From an uncultured Lachnospiraceae bacterium (GTDB lineage Bacteria > Bacillota > Clostridia > Lachnospirales > Lachnospiraceae), in the NCBI GenBank assembly GCA_946414885.1, contig CAMKQH010000020.1, forward strand, positions 1 to 64,000: DNA of 64,000 nucleotides, read 5' to 3'. Position 1 is the stretch's first letter. Every line of letters starts with the position of its first letter. Shown here in pieces: positions 1-8,503 of this stretch. The position numbers and the translations under genes are program-made. The notes under the pieces are model-generated. The model was not told the origin of the DNA. It worked only from the letters and a program-made list of their open reading frames with translations, and searched no databases.

Positions 1-163
1 CTCCCAGCAGACCATTCCGTCCTGTTTGCGCACCGCTTGTAGAAACGCGCAACTTGGAGTTTGTTAAGCGGTACCTACCAGCAGCCTAACGCTTCGCATG
101 GCATAGGGATCACGCTCTTTCTTAATTCTTGATGCGTGCGACCCAAAATAGACTAAATGCACG
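1..163. other. Window edge, no gene recognised
   Basis: This stretch holds no open frame that looks coding and no clear promoter or hairpin. It lies downstream of the minus-strand gene that ends at 164, so it may be the 3' flank of that gene. Confidence 0.4.
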
Positions 164-2098
164 CTATAGCAATCCCTCGATAATACTCCCCGAAGCCCAA
201 GGCATAAGAGCGAACCAGGTAGACGCAGGTTCTCCGTCGGGGTATTTTTCCGTAAGAAGACCCTCGCAGAAGCAAAAACGTTCGGACATCCAGCCTACTC
301 GGCCATAACCGTATTCGCCGTCCCTCGTATTAAACGTCTGAAGACTCCACCCGATGGTATCTTCCATGCGGTTCTTTACGTACTGATCCTCACGGAACCG
401 GAGATAGTACCTCATTTCACTGATCACGGTACTTGACATGGGATGTATGTGAGGGTTGGCAACGGAAGTTATGCTTCCTCCACATGACGACCAGTGGATT
501 TCACTTAACGGGCGAACCAAAACATGAGTATTGTACCCGAGTTTAAAGGTGAATTCATAGTAAAGTGCATCGCGCAGATGGTCAAGGAGATCGTTTTCAC
601 CCGTAAGTTCATGCATAATGCGGACGGCGCGAATATAACTTAAAACGCCCTCGCTGTCAACGGCTTTATCCGTATCGAGCGGGCCTCCGTAGCATTCGAC
701 TTTTTTGACAAAAGCGTTAAAATAATGCTCTTCACTCCTCCGAAGCAGATCCATATACCCGCGATCATCCGTTACCTGTTCATACTTAGCCGTAGCCGCA
801 ATGCACCACGCACTGCCCATGGAATCATATTCCATTCCTGCACCCGTTTTCTCTGACATTGAAAAAGGATATTCGTAATCCGTATTTATTTCCCTATTGA
901 TCCGTTCTATAACAGTCCCCGCTAGACGAAGCCAATCTTCGTGAACAACTCCCCGATTTTCTTTTTCATCACAGTAAGCCTGCAGGAGATAATAGATCGC
1001 CTGCCCATTAATATAGGAGCTGTGTCCGCCACTATGCATGCCGTTATACCACCAGCCGCGTACGGATGGATGACCGTTTTCCATGCTTTCATACAAAAGT
1101 CCGGAGGAAGGGTTATAGGCGCTTTTTACAGTTTGCTCCATAAACGCCAGGCTTTGACTCCGGGCCCGGTCATCTCCGGTACGATTAGCCCAAATAAGCA
1201 TCGGGACGGCCACTACCAGACCATTGGTCCAGGAAATAGAGGGAATACGATTATAGGAAGGTCCATCCGCCCTGTCATAGACAAAACCGGTATAGATCTT
1301 CTCATCATCAAGCCATGCATAGTCACGGATCGCAGAGCACAGCATTTCCAACGCCTTGGGAGCATTCATTCCCGCAATCGTTCTAGGGCGTTCGTGATAA
1401 CGGAAATAGCAATCTTCTATCGCTGGATATATGGCACGCTCATCCTCTCCTAAATAGCAATATACTGTCAGATCAAAGGAATAACGTCCGCCTGCTGAGA
1501 GCTTGAACGTTGTTTTATCGGAAAGTGGCTCACGATCACGAACCGTGGCCGTCTGAACAAAAAGCCACGGAGCATTCTCATAGCCAAGCGTATAACCTAC
1601 GGACGAATTTCCGTCTTCCTCCAGACAACATGAAAAACCACAGAATTGTATAAAAGAGTCATCTTTTCCGCTGATGACAGGCGCTGCCGATATCCCCGTA
1701 ATCGTGCCATTATCATAAATCAGGCTTATTGGTTCCGCAAGTCTGTCACTTCTGGTCATAAAGAAAGAGGATTCCGGCATGTTGGAAGCACCAGCTTTCA
1801 GTCTGGGAAACGCTTTTCGTCCGGAAGAAGGCATGTCTGCAGTATTTCGGTCGTACATGTATCCAGGCATGAAGAACTTCGGATTTGCAGCCTTGACCTG
1901 AACTTTCACGTGAATAACACCATTGAAGTCTTCCGTACCGATATTTGTAATTGTTACCTGATATATGTTTTTCCGATCATCTGTCAAAACAGGAGAACAT
2001 GAAAACTTTAGTCCGCATTCCGAGCATGAATCATACTGTTCTGCATCGCCTTTTTTTCTGCTTAGGCATACAATAGAAAAATCTTTTTTTGAATCCAT
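164..2098 (-). CDS. Glycosidase-like protein of unknown specificity
   Basis: A 644-residue protein with no signal peptide, so probably cytoplasmic. The first 220 residues look beta-rich. From about residue 240 it becomes helical and aromatic-rich with repeated Trp/Tyr/His/Gly segments such as RGWWYNGMHSGGHSSYINGQ, GSAWCIAATAKYE and EIHWSSCGG. This is the look of an (alpha/alpha)-barrel carbohydrate-active enzyme with an N-terminal beta domain, but no family could be named. The ATG at 2098 has AAGGAG 10 bases upstream. It stands alone, divergent from the phosphatase-kinase cassette. The glycosidase call is an inference from texture; the catalytic residues are not identified. Confidence 0.55.
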   Translation of the reverse strand: MDSKKDFSIVCLSRKKGDAEQYDSCSECGLKFSCSPVLTDDRKNIYQVTITNIGTEDFNGVIHVKVQVKAANPKFFMPGYMYDRNTADMPSSGRKAFPRLKAGASNMPESSFFMTRSDRLAEPISLIYDNGTITGISAAPVISGKDDSFIQFCGFSCCLEEDGNSSVGYTLGYENAPWLFVQTATVRDREPLSDKTTFKLSAGGRYSFDLTVYCYLGEDERAIYPAIEDCYFRYHERPRTIAGMNAPKALEMLCSAIRDYAWLDDEKIYTGFVYDRADGPSYNRIPSISWTNGLVVAVPMLIWANRTGDDRARSQSLAFMEQTVKSAYNPSSGLLYESMENGHPSVRGWWYNGMHSGGHSSYINGQAIYYLLQAYCDEKENRGVVHEDWLRLAGTVIERINREINTDYEYPFSMSEKTGAGMEYDSMGSAWCIAATAKYEQVTDDRGYMDLLRRSEEHYFNAFVKKVECYGGPLDTDKAVDSEGVLSYIRAVRIMHELTGENDLLDHLRDALYYEFTFKLGYNTHVLVRPLSEIHWSSCGGSITSVANPHIHPMSSTVISEMRYYLRFREDQYVKNRMEDTIGWSLQTFNTRDGEYGYGRVGWMSERFCFCEGLLTEKYPDGEPASTWFALMPWASGSIIEGLL

Positions 2099-2232
2099 GA
2101 CATATTACTCCTTACACCTCACTAAAATCTCAACAGATCAAATATCTTTTTTCCTAGTTTGTTAAACATTTTCCATAGTCCCCGTTCTGATACCATGTTT
2201 CTCCCCTTCAAATATAATACAGTTCTCGGTAC

Positions 2233-2280
2233 ATTTTATCATATCTCCGGCATTGCCGCAATGAAAAGCACCCACTTTCA
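2233..2280. repeat. Copy 1 of a dispersed intergenic element
   Basis: This segment (ATTTTATCATA, TCC, then CCGCAATGAAAAGCACCC and CTTTC) closely matches 32468-32515. The second copy continues into a full terminator hairpin; this one lacks the second arm, so it looks like a decayed terminator. Confidence 0.5.
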
Positions 2281-2398
2281 TCATGTACGTACTCTTAGCC
2301 AGATACCTTCCCTTAATCGAACGAGGCTGGTTAGCCTAAGTTAATTATATGTTGGTTATTTCTAACTTGTAAGTAGTTTTTGATCGCAGTAAGAATAA

Positions 2399-2427
2399 TT
2401 GATTTAATATAAGGCTTATTCTATAAT
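2399..2427 (+). promoter_or_regulatory. Promoter of the phosphatase-kinase cassette
   Basis: TTGATT at 2399-2404 and TATAAT at 2422-2427 are separated by 17 bases. The start codon is about 118 bases downstream, leaving a fairly long untranslated leader. The rest of 2099-2545 shows only this promoter and the repeat at 2233. Confidence 0.6.
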
Positions 2428-2545
2428 GGAAGTAAAATACAGATTACAGATTGAAACAGACTGTGTGTTATGCTTTACCTGTAAGTAAAACGATAGTTGT
2501 CGCAAGTTTCTGAGAAAGACGGGAAGCCGGAAAGGAGGACGCGGT

Positions 2546-3310
2546 ATGGCGTATGAAATCGTATATTACTGCATGAGTCATATCGGTCTAGTGCGGAAGG
2601 TCAATCAGGATAATTACGTGCTTCCGGATCAGCCTAAGCCGGCGTTAAGCCCTGCCCCGAAAGGGGTGATCTCCGGAAGGATTACTCCATCGGCTCATAC
2701 CGTGTTTGGAGTATTTGACGGAATGGGCGGGGAAGAATGCGGTGAGATGGCTTCCTTCATAGCTGCCAGAAGCGTGTACGAGGCACTGAAAGACAAGACG
2801 GGCGGCATGAAAAACCCACAATCGGATCGTTTTCTAAGAGAGTGCTGCGTGAAGGCAAATCACGAAATCAACTCCTACGTAAGAAGGCATGGGCTGCATT
2901 CTGCGGGTACCACCGCTGCCATGCTACAGTTTTCGGACAAAGCGATCCATACGTGCAATATTGGTGACAGCCGGATCTTCCGCCTTAACGCGAACGGTTT
3001 CCGACAAATCTCGGAGGATCACGTATTTCCATCGCCCAAAGGAATGAAGGCTCCCCTCTATCAATACCTCGGACTGCCCGAAAATGAATCGGTGATCGAT
3101 CCGAAGGAGCTTTTGCTAAAGCCGGAAACAGGCGATCTGTACCTCATTGCCACGGACGGTCTGACCGACATGGTAAGCCCTGAAAGGATGGAAGAAATCC
3201 TAAAAAGCAATGAGAGTACTCGGGTTGCGGAGGCACTTCTCGCGGAGACGTTGAAAAACGGCGGGCGCGACAACGTGACTTTTATCGTTATGTATCTTAT
3301 AAACCACTAA
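2546..3310 (+). CDS. PP2C-family Ser/Thr protein phosphatase
   Basis: A 254-residue cytoplasmic PPM/PP2C phosphatase that should reverse the phosphorylation made by the kinase encoded next. The metal-binding and catalytic motifs are all present in order: VRKVNQDN near residue 18, FGVFDGMGG near 53, SAGTTAA near 117, IGDSRIF near 136, ATDGLTDMV near 205 and GGRDNVT near 241. The length is normal for bacterial Stp/PrpC enzymes. An insertion rich in Pro (residues 29-45) separates the first two motifs. AAAGGAGG precedes the ATG. The gene abuts the kinase gene, as in many PrpC/PrkC pairs, so the two are surely co-transcribed. Confidence 0.93.
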   Translation: MAYEIVYYCMSHIGLVRKVNQDNYVLPDQPKPALSPAPKGVISGRITPSAHTVFGVFDGMGGEECGEMASFIAARSVYEALKDKTGGMKNPQSDRFLRECCVKANHEINSYVRRHGLHSAGTTAAMLQFSDKAIHTCNIGDSRIFRLNANGFRQISEDHVFPSPKGMKAPLYQYLGLPENESVIDPKELLLKPETGDLYLIATDGLTDMVSPERMEEILKSNESTRVAEALLAETLKNGGRDNVTFIVMYLINH

Positions 3311-3325
3311 ATGGAGGAAGAAAGC

Positions 3326-4903
3326 ATGACACTTGAGCAGATCAGTGAAATATGGCCCGGACAGACGATTGAAAAAGAGATCGGACGCGGCTCCTATGGT
3401 ACCGTATATAAGGTTGCCAGCATGGAAATGGGCGGGGCGCAGTACTATGCGCTGAAGGTGATCAGCATTCCTTCTGATGACCTTGAGATCGATTCCTTAA
3501 AATACGAGGGATTAAACGAGGAGGAAACGAAGACATATTTTTCTGAGGTTCTTGATGATTTTAAGAAAGAGATCAGAACCATGGAGGAATTGAGCGCCGT
3601 CGAAAACATCGTACAGGTCCGTGATTATAAGATCATGGAACGCAAGGAAGGCATAGGCTGGGATATCCTGATCCGTATGGAGTACCTGACCCCCCTCAAT
3701 GTTTTTCTAAGTGATAAAAACCTGACCGAAAAAGAAGTCATCCGGTTTGGCATCGATATGTGCAAAGCACTTTCAAGCTGCCACAAAAGAGGGATCATGC
3801 ACCGCGACGTAAAGCCCGAAAACATTTTTGTAGATGACTTTGGCAACTACAAGCTTGGGGATTTCGGAATCGCAAGAAGGCTTGAAAACCTCTCCTATGG
3901 CATGTCACAAAAGGGTACCTTTAATTATATCGCTCCGGAGGTAGTAAACGGTTCGGAATATGATACCTCCGTCGACATATACTCCTTGGGACTTGTTCTC
4001 TACAGGCTGCTAAACAAAAACCGCCTTCCTTTTCTGGATACGGAAAAGCAGATTTTAAGTCCCGTTGAGAGGAAAACTGCCACGGACAGACGCCTTCGCG
4101 GTGAGGCGCTTCCCGCACCCTGTGAGGCCTCCAGGGAAATGTCGGAGCTGATACTTACCGCCTGCAATTTCGACCCGAGCAGCCGTTTCCAAAGTGCGGA
4201 TGACATGCTGGAAGCTTTAACAAAGCTGGAAAAATCCGAAAATAAGACAGGTCATGGCGCGGTAACGTCCGAAGCGGCCAATATGATTGAAGGCGCTAAC
4301 GTTGCAACTTCTCAACCCGGTAAAACAATGTCAGGAAAAACAAAACCTGTGCTTTGGGTGGCTGCGATCGTGCTGGCGTGCTCCCTGATGGCTGGAGGCG
4401 CTTTCTTAAAGCATAAAGCAGATCAGGCTTCCGCCGGCCAAACCGCAAAAAACGTGGAAGAATCCTCTTTTGCACCGGAGACTCCTTTCTCTGATGAAGC
4501 GACTGCTCCTGAAGCTTCCGAAGCCGGAGAACAAGCCCTTTCCACGGAAGAAAACCTTGCAACGGCAAAAGAAAAGATCGCAAATAAAATCTATAAAAAA
4601 GGCTGCGAATATCTGTTGTCCGTATTTCAGGACGCGGATTGGCTAAATAAAAACTATGTCAGGGAAACCACCGAAAATGAAGAGATTTATATCACCAACA
4701 CGGCCAGTGAAGCCGGCTATTTAAATAAATGGATCACGGCCACGGTGGATCGTTATTATAACAACGCCTGTGCTGAACTTATTATCGCAAAGGCTAATGA
4801 TTCGGGAGAAGTATTCTATTTTTATCGTGCGACTGAGAAAAACGGCGATTTTATTGGATGGGTTCTTATGGATGGCGACGGCAACTACATGGGAATAAGA
4901 TGA
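3326..4903 (+). CDS. Membrane Ser/Thr protein kinase (PknB/PrkC-like)
   Basis: A Hanks-type kinase with the glycine loop IGRGSYGTVYK (residues 18-28), the catalytic lysine in YALKVI, the HRDVKPEN loop near 162, LGDFGIA, and an activation loop ending in GTFNYIAPE. A single membrane helix (about 341-360) leads to an external domain of about 165 residues. That domain has a Ser/Ala/Glu-rich linker and then a compact alpha/beta region; no PASTA repeats are seen, so it is not a classical PrkC and may bind another ligand. An ATG at 3311 is in frame, but GGAGGAAG at 3313-3320 points to the ATG at 3326. It is followed after 13 bases by the next cassette gene. Confidence 0.92.
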   Translation: MTLEQISEIWPGQTIEKEIGRGSYGTVYKVASMEMGGAQYYALKVISIPSDDLEIDSLKYEGLNEEETKTYFSEVLDDFKKEIRTMEELSAVENIVQVRDYKIMERKEGIGWDILIRMEYLTPLNVFLSDKNLTEKEVIRFGIDMCKALSSCHKRGIMHRDVKPENIFVDDFGNYKLGDFGIARRLENLSYGMSQKGTFNYIAPEVVNGSEYDTSVDIYSLGLVLYRLLNKNRLPFLDTEKQILSPVERKTATDRRLRGEALPAPCEASREMSELILTACNFDPSSRFQSADDMLEALTKLEKSENKTGHGAVTSEAANMIEGANVATSQPGKTMSGKTKPVLWVAAIVLACSLMAGGAFLKHKADQASAGQTAKNVEESSFAPETPFSDEATAPEASEAGEQALSTEENLATAKEKIANKIYKKGCEYLLSVFQDADWLNKNYVRETTENEEIYITNTASEAGYLNKWITATVDRYYNNACAELIIAKANDSGEVFYFYRATEKNGDFIGWVLMDGDGNYMGIR

Positions 4904-4916
4904 CCGGAGGACTGCG

Positions 4917-6086
4917 ATGGTACCATTTGATAATGATGAAATGAATTATACCGAAAATGCATGGGATTCCCTTTATGACACCGTAGATCAGAGTGACTAT
5001 TCGGATCGCGATGCCGAGCTAATCTACAATTCCTTGGAAAACTCCCTGAAGAGACTCCTCTTCGGGGATTATCTCAAAAGGTATATCTATAAAAAGGCTG
5101 AACTGACCGTCCCGTTTCAGGACGTTCCCTTAACTGAATATCAGCAGATCATAAAGGACGCTTTTAAGGATAACCAGACCCCTGCCTCCTTTGAACCCGT
5201 GTCCTCGAAGCTGAGTGCCCTTTCAAAAAATTGGCTTTCCCAAAAAACCGTGAAAAGAAAGGTCGTGTTTCTTCTCGGATTCGGGCTCTCCATGAGCGTT
5301 GACGACGTAAATGCATTCCTGACGAAGGCCCTGCAGGAGCCAGGGATCAACGCCAAGAGTCCGTTTGAAGTCATCTGCTGGTACTGCTTCAAAAACGGAT
5401 ATCAGTATCCGAAGTACGAGCAGCTTTGGTCTTTCTATTCCGAAAAAAAAGAGGAACGGGAAACTCCGTTTTACAGCGACTATACCATAGGGCTAAGGAG
5501 CAGCCTTGGCCAAATCCACGATGATCAGGCACTGATGCGGTATCTGAATAAAATAACCGCGCCAAGCAGAGAATCCTATCTGAGCCTGACTTCTCGTGAT
5601 ACCTTTATGAAGCTCTACGAGGAAGCGAGGGGACTGATCGCAGAGATCCAGAACTCCATGAAGCCCGAAAAGGAGCACTCCCCGGAAAGCGTTACGCCAA
5701 GCGATTTTGAAAACATCCTCTGCTCAGCCATCCCTACCGACCGCAACGGGAATCTTGCGCCTGCCAAGCTTTCTACTCTGAATGAACTCTTTGACGGAAA
5801 GCGTTTCAGTCGCCAGCATTTGGGAGAAATCCTGTCAATGCAGACGGAAATCACGCGCTTTGACCTGATCACGTTGAACTTTTTTATCTTTTCCCAGAAA
5901 ACGGATCAATATGCCAATCCACATTCCCGGTTGACTGCCTTTACGGAATCCACGAATGGGATCCTTTCCCGATGCTTCATGGGAAAGCTCTATGTCCAGA
6001 ACCCTTATGAATGCTTCATACTGATGTGCATCCTGTCGGATGATCCGCTGGGAACCTACGCGGACGTCTGGGAGATGTCCTATTGA
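4917..6086 (+). CDS. Protein of unknown function in the kinase cassette
   Basis: A 389-residue soluble protein, mostly helical, with no signal peptide, membrane segment or motif that I recognise. It is rich in Tyr, Phe and Leu, with an acidic N-terminus and a Pro/Glu/Ser-rich hinge near residues 245-262. CGGAGGA precedes the ATG and the gene lies 13 bases after the kinase stop, so it is probably translated from the same message. Position suggests a substrate, adaptor or effector of the kinase-phosphatase pair. That is inference only. Confidence 0.75.
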   Translation: MVPFDNDEMNYTENAWDSLYDTVDQSDYSDRDAELIYNSLENSLKRLLFGDYLKRYIYKKAELTVPFQDVPLTEYQQIIKDAFKDNQTPASFEPVSSKLSALSKNWLSQKTVKRKVVFLLGFGLSMSVDDVNAFLTKALQEPGINAKSPFEVICWYCFKNGYQYPKYEQLWSFYSEKKEERETPFYSDYTIGLRSSLGQIHDDQALMRYLNKITAPSRESYLSLTSRDTFMKLYEEARGLIAEIQNSMKPEKEHSPESVTPSDFENILCSAIPTDRNGNLAPAKLSTLNELFDGKRFSRQHLGEILSMQTEITRFDLITLNFFIFSQKTDQYANPHSRLTAFTESTNGILSRCFMGKLYVQNPYECFILMCILSDDPLGTYADVWEMSY

Positions 6087-6180
6087 TGCCCCATCAGGTA
6101 AAACCAAGATTACAATGCGTGCTTCCCACTGTGCTATGATGACATTGTAAGAAATACAAAAGATCGGAGGGACACAATTT

Positions 6181-7527
6181 ATGAAAAGAAAAATTTTATA
6201 TGCCTTAATTACGTTAATGATCGGAATCTCTGGTTGCGGACAGACGGTGAATCCGGAGACAGAGATGAGCCAATCCTCTCAAACAGTACAGGAACAGGCA
6301 ATGAAGGATTCCGTCGTGAAGGATTCCGTCGTCGTGAAGGATTCCGTCGAAAAAATCGAACCGCAGATGATTCAAAAGGATCACAAACATGTCTTCCAAA
6401 ACGGTTATTGCACTAAATGTATGAAAAGCTGGAAGGCGGAAATTCTTGAAAAACTGAATTCCAGGGAAGTTGACGGGTTAACTTCAGCTCATGATTCAAA
6501 CTTCAATTGGTGGGAATACAAGAATCCCGCCGTGCACGGGTATTTACAACTGCAGGAAACGGAAGACGGACGTCTGATCATTTCATATATCTGCCGTTAC
6601 GCAGACTTTATTATGGTCATAGACGAAACAAATACAGCTTCCTTCAATTACCAATTGTACGATCCCGAGGGAAACTTTGCTCTTTACCTTTCCTCGCAGC
6701 CGGAAGTCCCGGATGATTTTGGAAAAAAATCCGAGAAACTGTATACAAATTACCTGGAAGACGTTGATATCGTATCTAAGGATATCCCTTTCGATTATGA
6801 CAGAGAGCTTGCGATCGCTTATTCCAGATTTATGTATCTTGCGGACGACCTCTTCTCCGCACTGGACGTTTCATGGTATAATACGAACCTTGACTTCAAG
6901 ACCAACGTTAGTCCCTTTGAATTAAATTCGGGAGAATACCTGCTACTGAATACCGAAAAGGAAAACCGCCTCACCTTTGAAGACGGCATATGTAAAGAAA
7001 CTGGCGAATCTTGGTTTACCGTGGTTCGGAACGGTATTGCAAATCAGCCCGACTGCACTGCGGAAGACTATGGAGATGCCATCACCTGCCGCCTGCCTGC
7101 TTCGGATTACGTGCACGGATATGATGATAATCTTCTCATAGGCTCAGAGATCACGGGCTACGGGAAAAATCTCATCTACCTGGAAACGGCATATATAGAG
7201 AACGAGTCCTTCCTCATTTTCAAAATCAGTATCGTGGAAGATGATCTTATAAGGATCAGTTTCACTTATGAGCCTCCCACTACTGAACCCGTTAGAAATC
7301 CTCCGACTTTCTATCTGAAGGGTACCGTGGATTACGTCAATTGGATGTTCTCCTCCAAAGAAAACCTGCTTGAAGCTTTGGAAGAACAGAATAAGTTTAA
7401 GGAGAACGAATCAAGCGAGTGGGTCGCTTCCACTCTCTACGACAATTATGTTTACGTAACGAAGCCCTATGACGCTCTTTTATATAAATTCGGTACGTGC
7501 CTCAAGGACATAGGCTTGCAATACTAA
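6181..7527 (+). CDS. Lipoprotein with KDSV tandem repeats and zinc-ribbon-like motif
   Basis: A 448-residue exported lipoprotein; the signal peptide ends in the lipobox ISGC (Cys about 19). A linker holds three copies of KDSV(V) encoded by near-identical DNA repeats (6303-6348). Then comes HKHVFQNGYCTKCMKSW (about residues 63-79), a His/Cys pattern like the short H-x-H-x-F-x-N-G-x-C-x-x-C zinc knuckles common in surface proteins of gut Clostridia. The remaining 370 residues are acidic, Tyr-rich and unrecognised. GGAGGG precedes the ATG. The gap of 94 bases after the previous gene and the strong terminator after it make it the last gene of the cassette. It could be the external partner of the kinase. 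Confidence 0.75.
   Translation: MKRKILYALITLMIGISGCGQTVNPETEMSQSSQTVQEQAMKDSVVKDSVVVKDSVEKIEPQMIQKDHKHVFQNGYCTKCMKSWKAEILEKLNSREVDGLTSAHDSNFNWWEYKNPAVHGYLQLQETEDGRLIISYICRYADFIMVIDETNTASFNYQLYDPEGNFALYLSSQPEVPDDFGKKSEKLYTNYLEDVDIVSKDIPFDYDRELAIAYSRFMYLADDLFSALDVSWYNTNLDFKTNVSPFELNSGEYLLLNTEKENRLTFEDGICKETGESWFTVVRNGIANQPDCTAEDYGDAITCRLPASDYVHGYDDNLLIGSEITGYGKNLIYLETAYIENESFLIFKISIVEDDLIRISFTYEPPTTEPVRNPPTFYLKGTVDYVNWMFSSKENLLEALEEQNKFKENESSEWVASTLYDNYVYVTKPYDALLYKFGTCLKDIGLQY
6303..6348 (+). repeat. In-frame 15/18-base tandem repeats
   Basis: GAAGGATTCCGTC occurs at 6303, 6318 and 6336, spaced 15 and 18 bases apart. All copies stay in frame and lengthen the linker just after the lipobox. Near identity at the DNA level implies recent slippage and possible length variation between strains. 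Confidence 0.85.
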
Positions 7528-7542
7528 TTGAGCAAATACGTT

Positions 7543-7577
7543 AAGACCGGGCAGGATCTGATGATCCGCCCGGTCTT
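7543..7577 (+). terminator. Terminator of the kinase cassette
   Basis: AAGACCGGGC (7543-7552) and GCCCGGTCTT (7568-7577) form a perfect 10-base stem, with an inner GATC/GATC pair, followed by a short T-rich run. It closes the cassette on the plus strand. It may also serve minus-strand transcripts coming from the redox operon. Confidence 0.8.
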
Positions 7578-7581
7578 TGAT

Positions 7582-7809
7582 TCACTTCATTCCCTCCATT
7601 CTCTTCCCGTGACTGGTTAATGTCATAAATGATGGTTTCCTTTCCAAGCTTTTCCGTGCCATGTAATAAAATGTCCCATTGATTTGGATAGGCGATGTTT
7701 TTCCGTTGTCAGCCTTACTATTTTCCTCTTTTGAACCGTCAGAATCTACAGTATGTTCGCTAGTCCAGTTTGAAGTAAGAACAATAGGTAAAAATCGATT
7801 ACGCTTCAT
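7582..7809 (-). CDS. Small hypothetical protein, possibly degraded
   Basis: A 75-residue frame starting at an ATG that overlaps the end of the DUF4405 gene and has a good AAAGGAG upstream. The N-terminus MKRNRFLPIVLTSNW looks like a damaged signal peptide. The middle is Ser/Glu/Lys-rich, and the rest (FYYMARKSLERK and on) is unrecognised. It may be the remnant of a short secreted protein at the end of the redox operon. Confidence 0.4.
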   Translation of the reverse strand: MKRNRFLPIVLTSNWTSEHTVDSDGSKEENSKADNGKTSPIQINGTFYYMARKSLERKPSFMTLTSHGKRMEGMK

Positions 7810-8482
7810 CCCGTACTCCTTTCCCGTTTTTAAACAGATTAAAAATCTGCATGCCAATAAAACTCCAGAACAACAGCATTAAAATGTTTTCAATGAATAC
7901 CAATACACTGGCTTTATCATAATCAAGAAATGCGAAGTGTACCTTGAAAGTCAGGTAATTTATCATTCCACTTCTAATAAATATAAAGAATCCCACACCA
8001 GACATTATGCAAACAAGTACATAGATCACAGTTCTTGTTATGGTATTAAGCTTAATTCCGGCTGTCATAGATGGTATATGTATTCCAATGTGTAATCCCA
8101 TAAAAATAAAAGACCAATGAGACAATGCCAGATGCATGGTTCTGGCAAATGCAATTGGAAGCAAACCATACATAAAAGGCATGGCATGTGAACTCATTGA
8201 TATTCCGCAAATTGCATTTACCGCAAAAGATATTAAGAGTAGTACGTCTATGCAAAGGATCCATGCTCTCAGCAATGTATATCTTCCCTTTATAATCGCA
8301 CTGTACCATTTTCTGTTCAGAATCTGATGCACTATAACCAGAGTCGTCATTCCTATCCCAATCCATTCATGGAAGACCTCTCCAGTCACCTGATATGCCA
8401 TAAGGCAAAACATGAGAATGGTCATGCATATGTCTATATATCTTCGTATAGCTTTGGTACTATTCCTTTTGTTCTCTGACAC
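7799..8482 (-). CDS. DUF4405-type membrane protein (cytochrome b-like)
   Basis: A 227-residue integral membrane protein with five to six helices. It has the family features VFHEWIGIG and LVIVHQILNRKW, and later LHLALSHWSF-like and GLHIGIH segments whose paired histidines suit haem ligation as in cytochrome b561-like folds. It probably moves electrons in the membrane for the redox genes upstream. The start is a GTG with AGAGGGTGA upstream. It lies 21 bases after the flavodoxin gene, in the MarR-controlled operon. The family call is fairly firm; haem binding is inferred. Confidence 0.75.
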   Translation of the reverse strand: MSENKRNSTKAIRRYIDICMTILMFCLMAYQVTGEVFHEWIGIGMTTLVIVHQILNRKWYSAIIKGRYTLLRAWILCIDVLLLISFAVNAICGISMSSHAMPFMYGLLPIAFARTMHLALSHWSFIFMGLHIGIHIPSMTAGIKLNTITRTVIYVLVCIMSGVGFFIFIRSGMINYLTFKVHFAFLDYDKASVLVFIENILMLLFWSFIGMQIFNLFKNGKGVRDEA

Positions 8483-8503
8483 ATTCTCACCCTCTTTCCT
8501 ATT

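Noticed and set aside
941..2344. Several plus-strand frames of 60-170 codons over the glycosidase-like gene
   Set aside because: They lie opposite a longer coherent minus-strand gene with a good ribosome site, and their translations lack protein-like texture.
6110..6140. Possible separate promoter for the lipoprotein gene (TTACAA and TATGAT)
   Set aside because: The spacer would be 19 bases and both boxes are weak, so it was not listed as a feature.
6303..6348. Possible CRISPR or phage-type repeat
   Set aside because: The repeats are only three, contiguous and in frame inside a lipoprotein gene.
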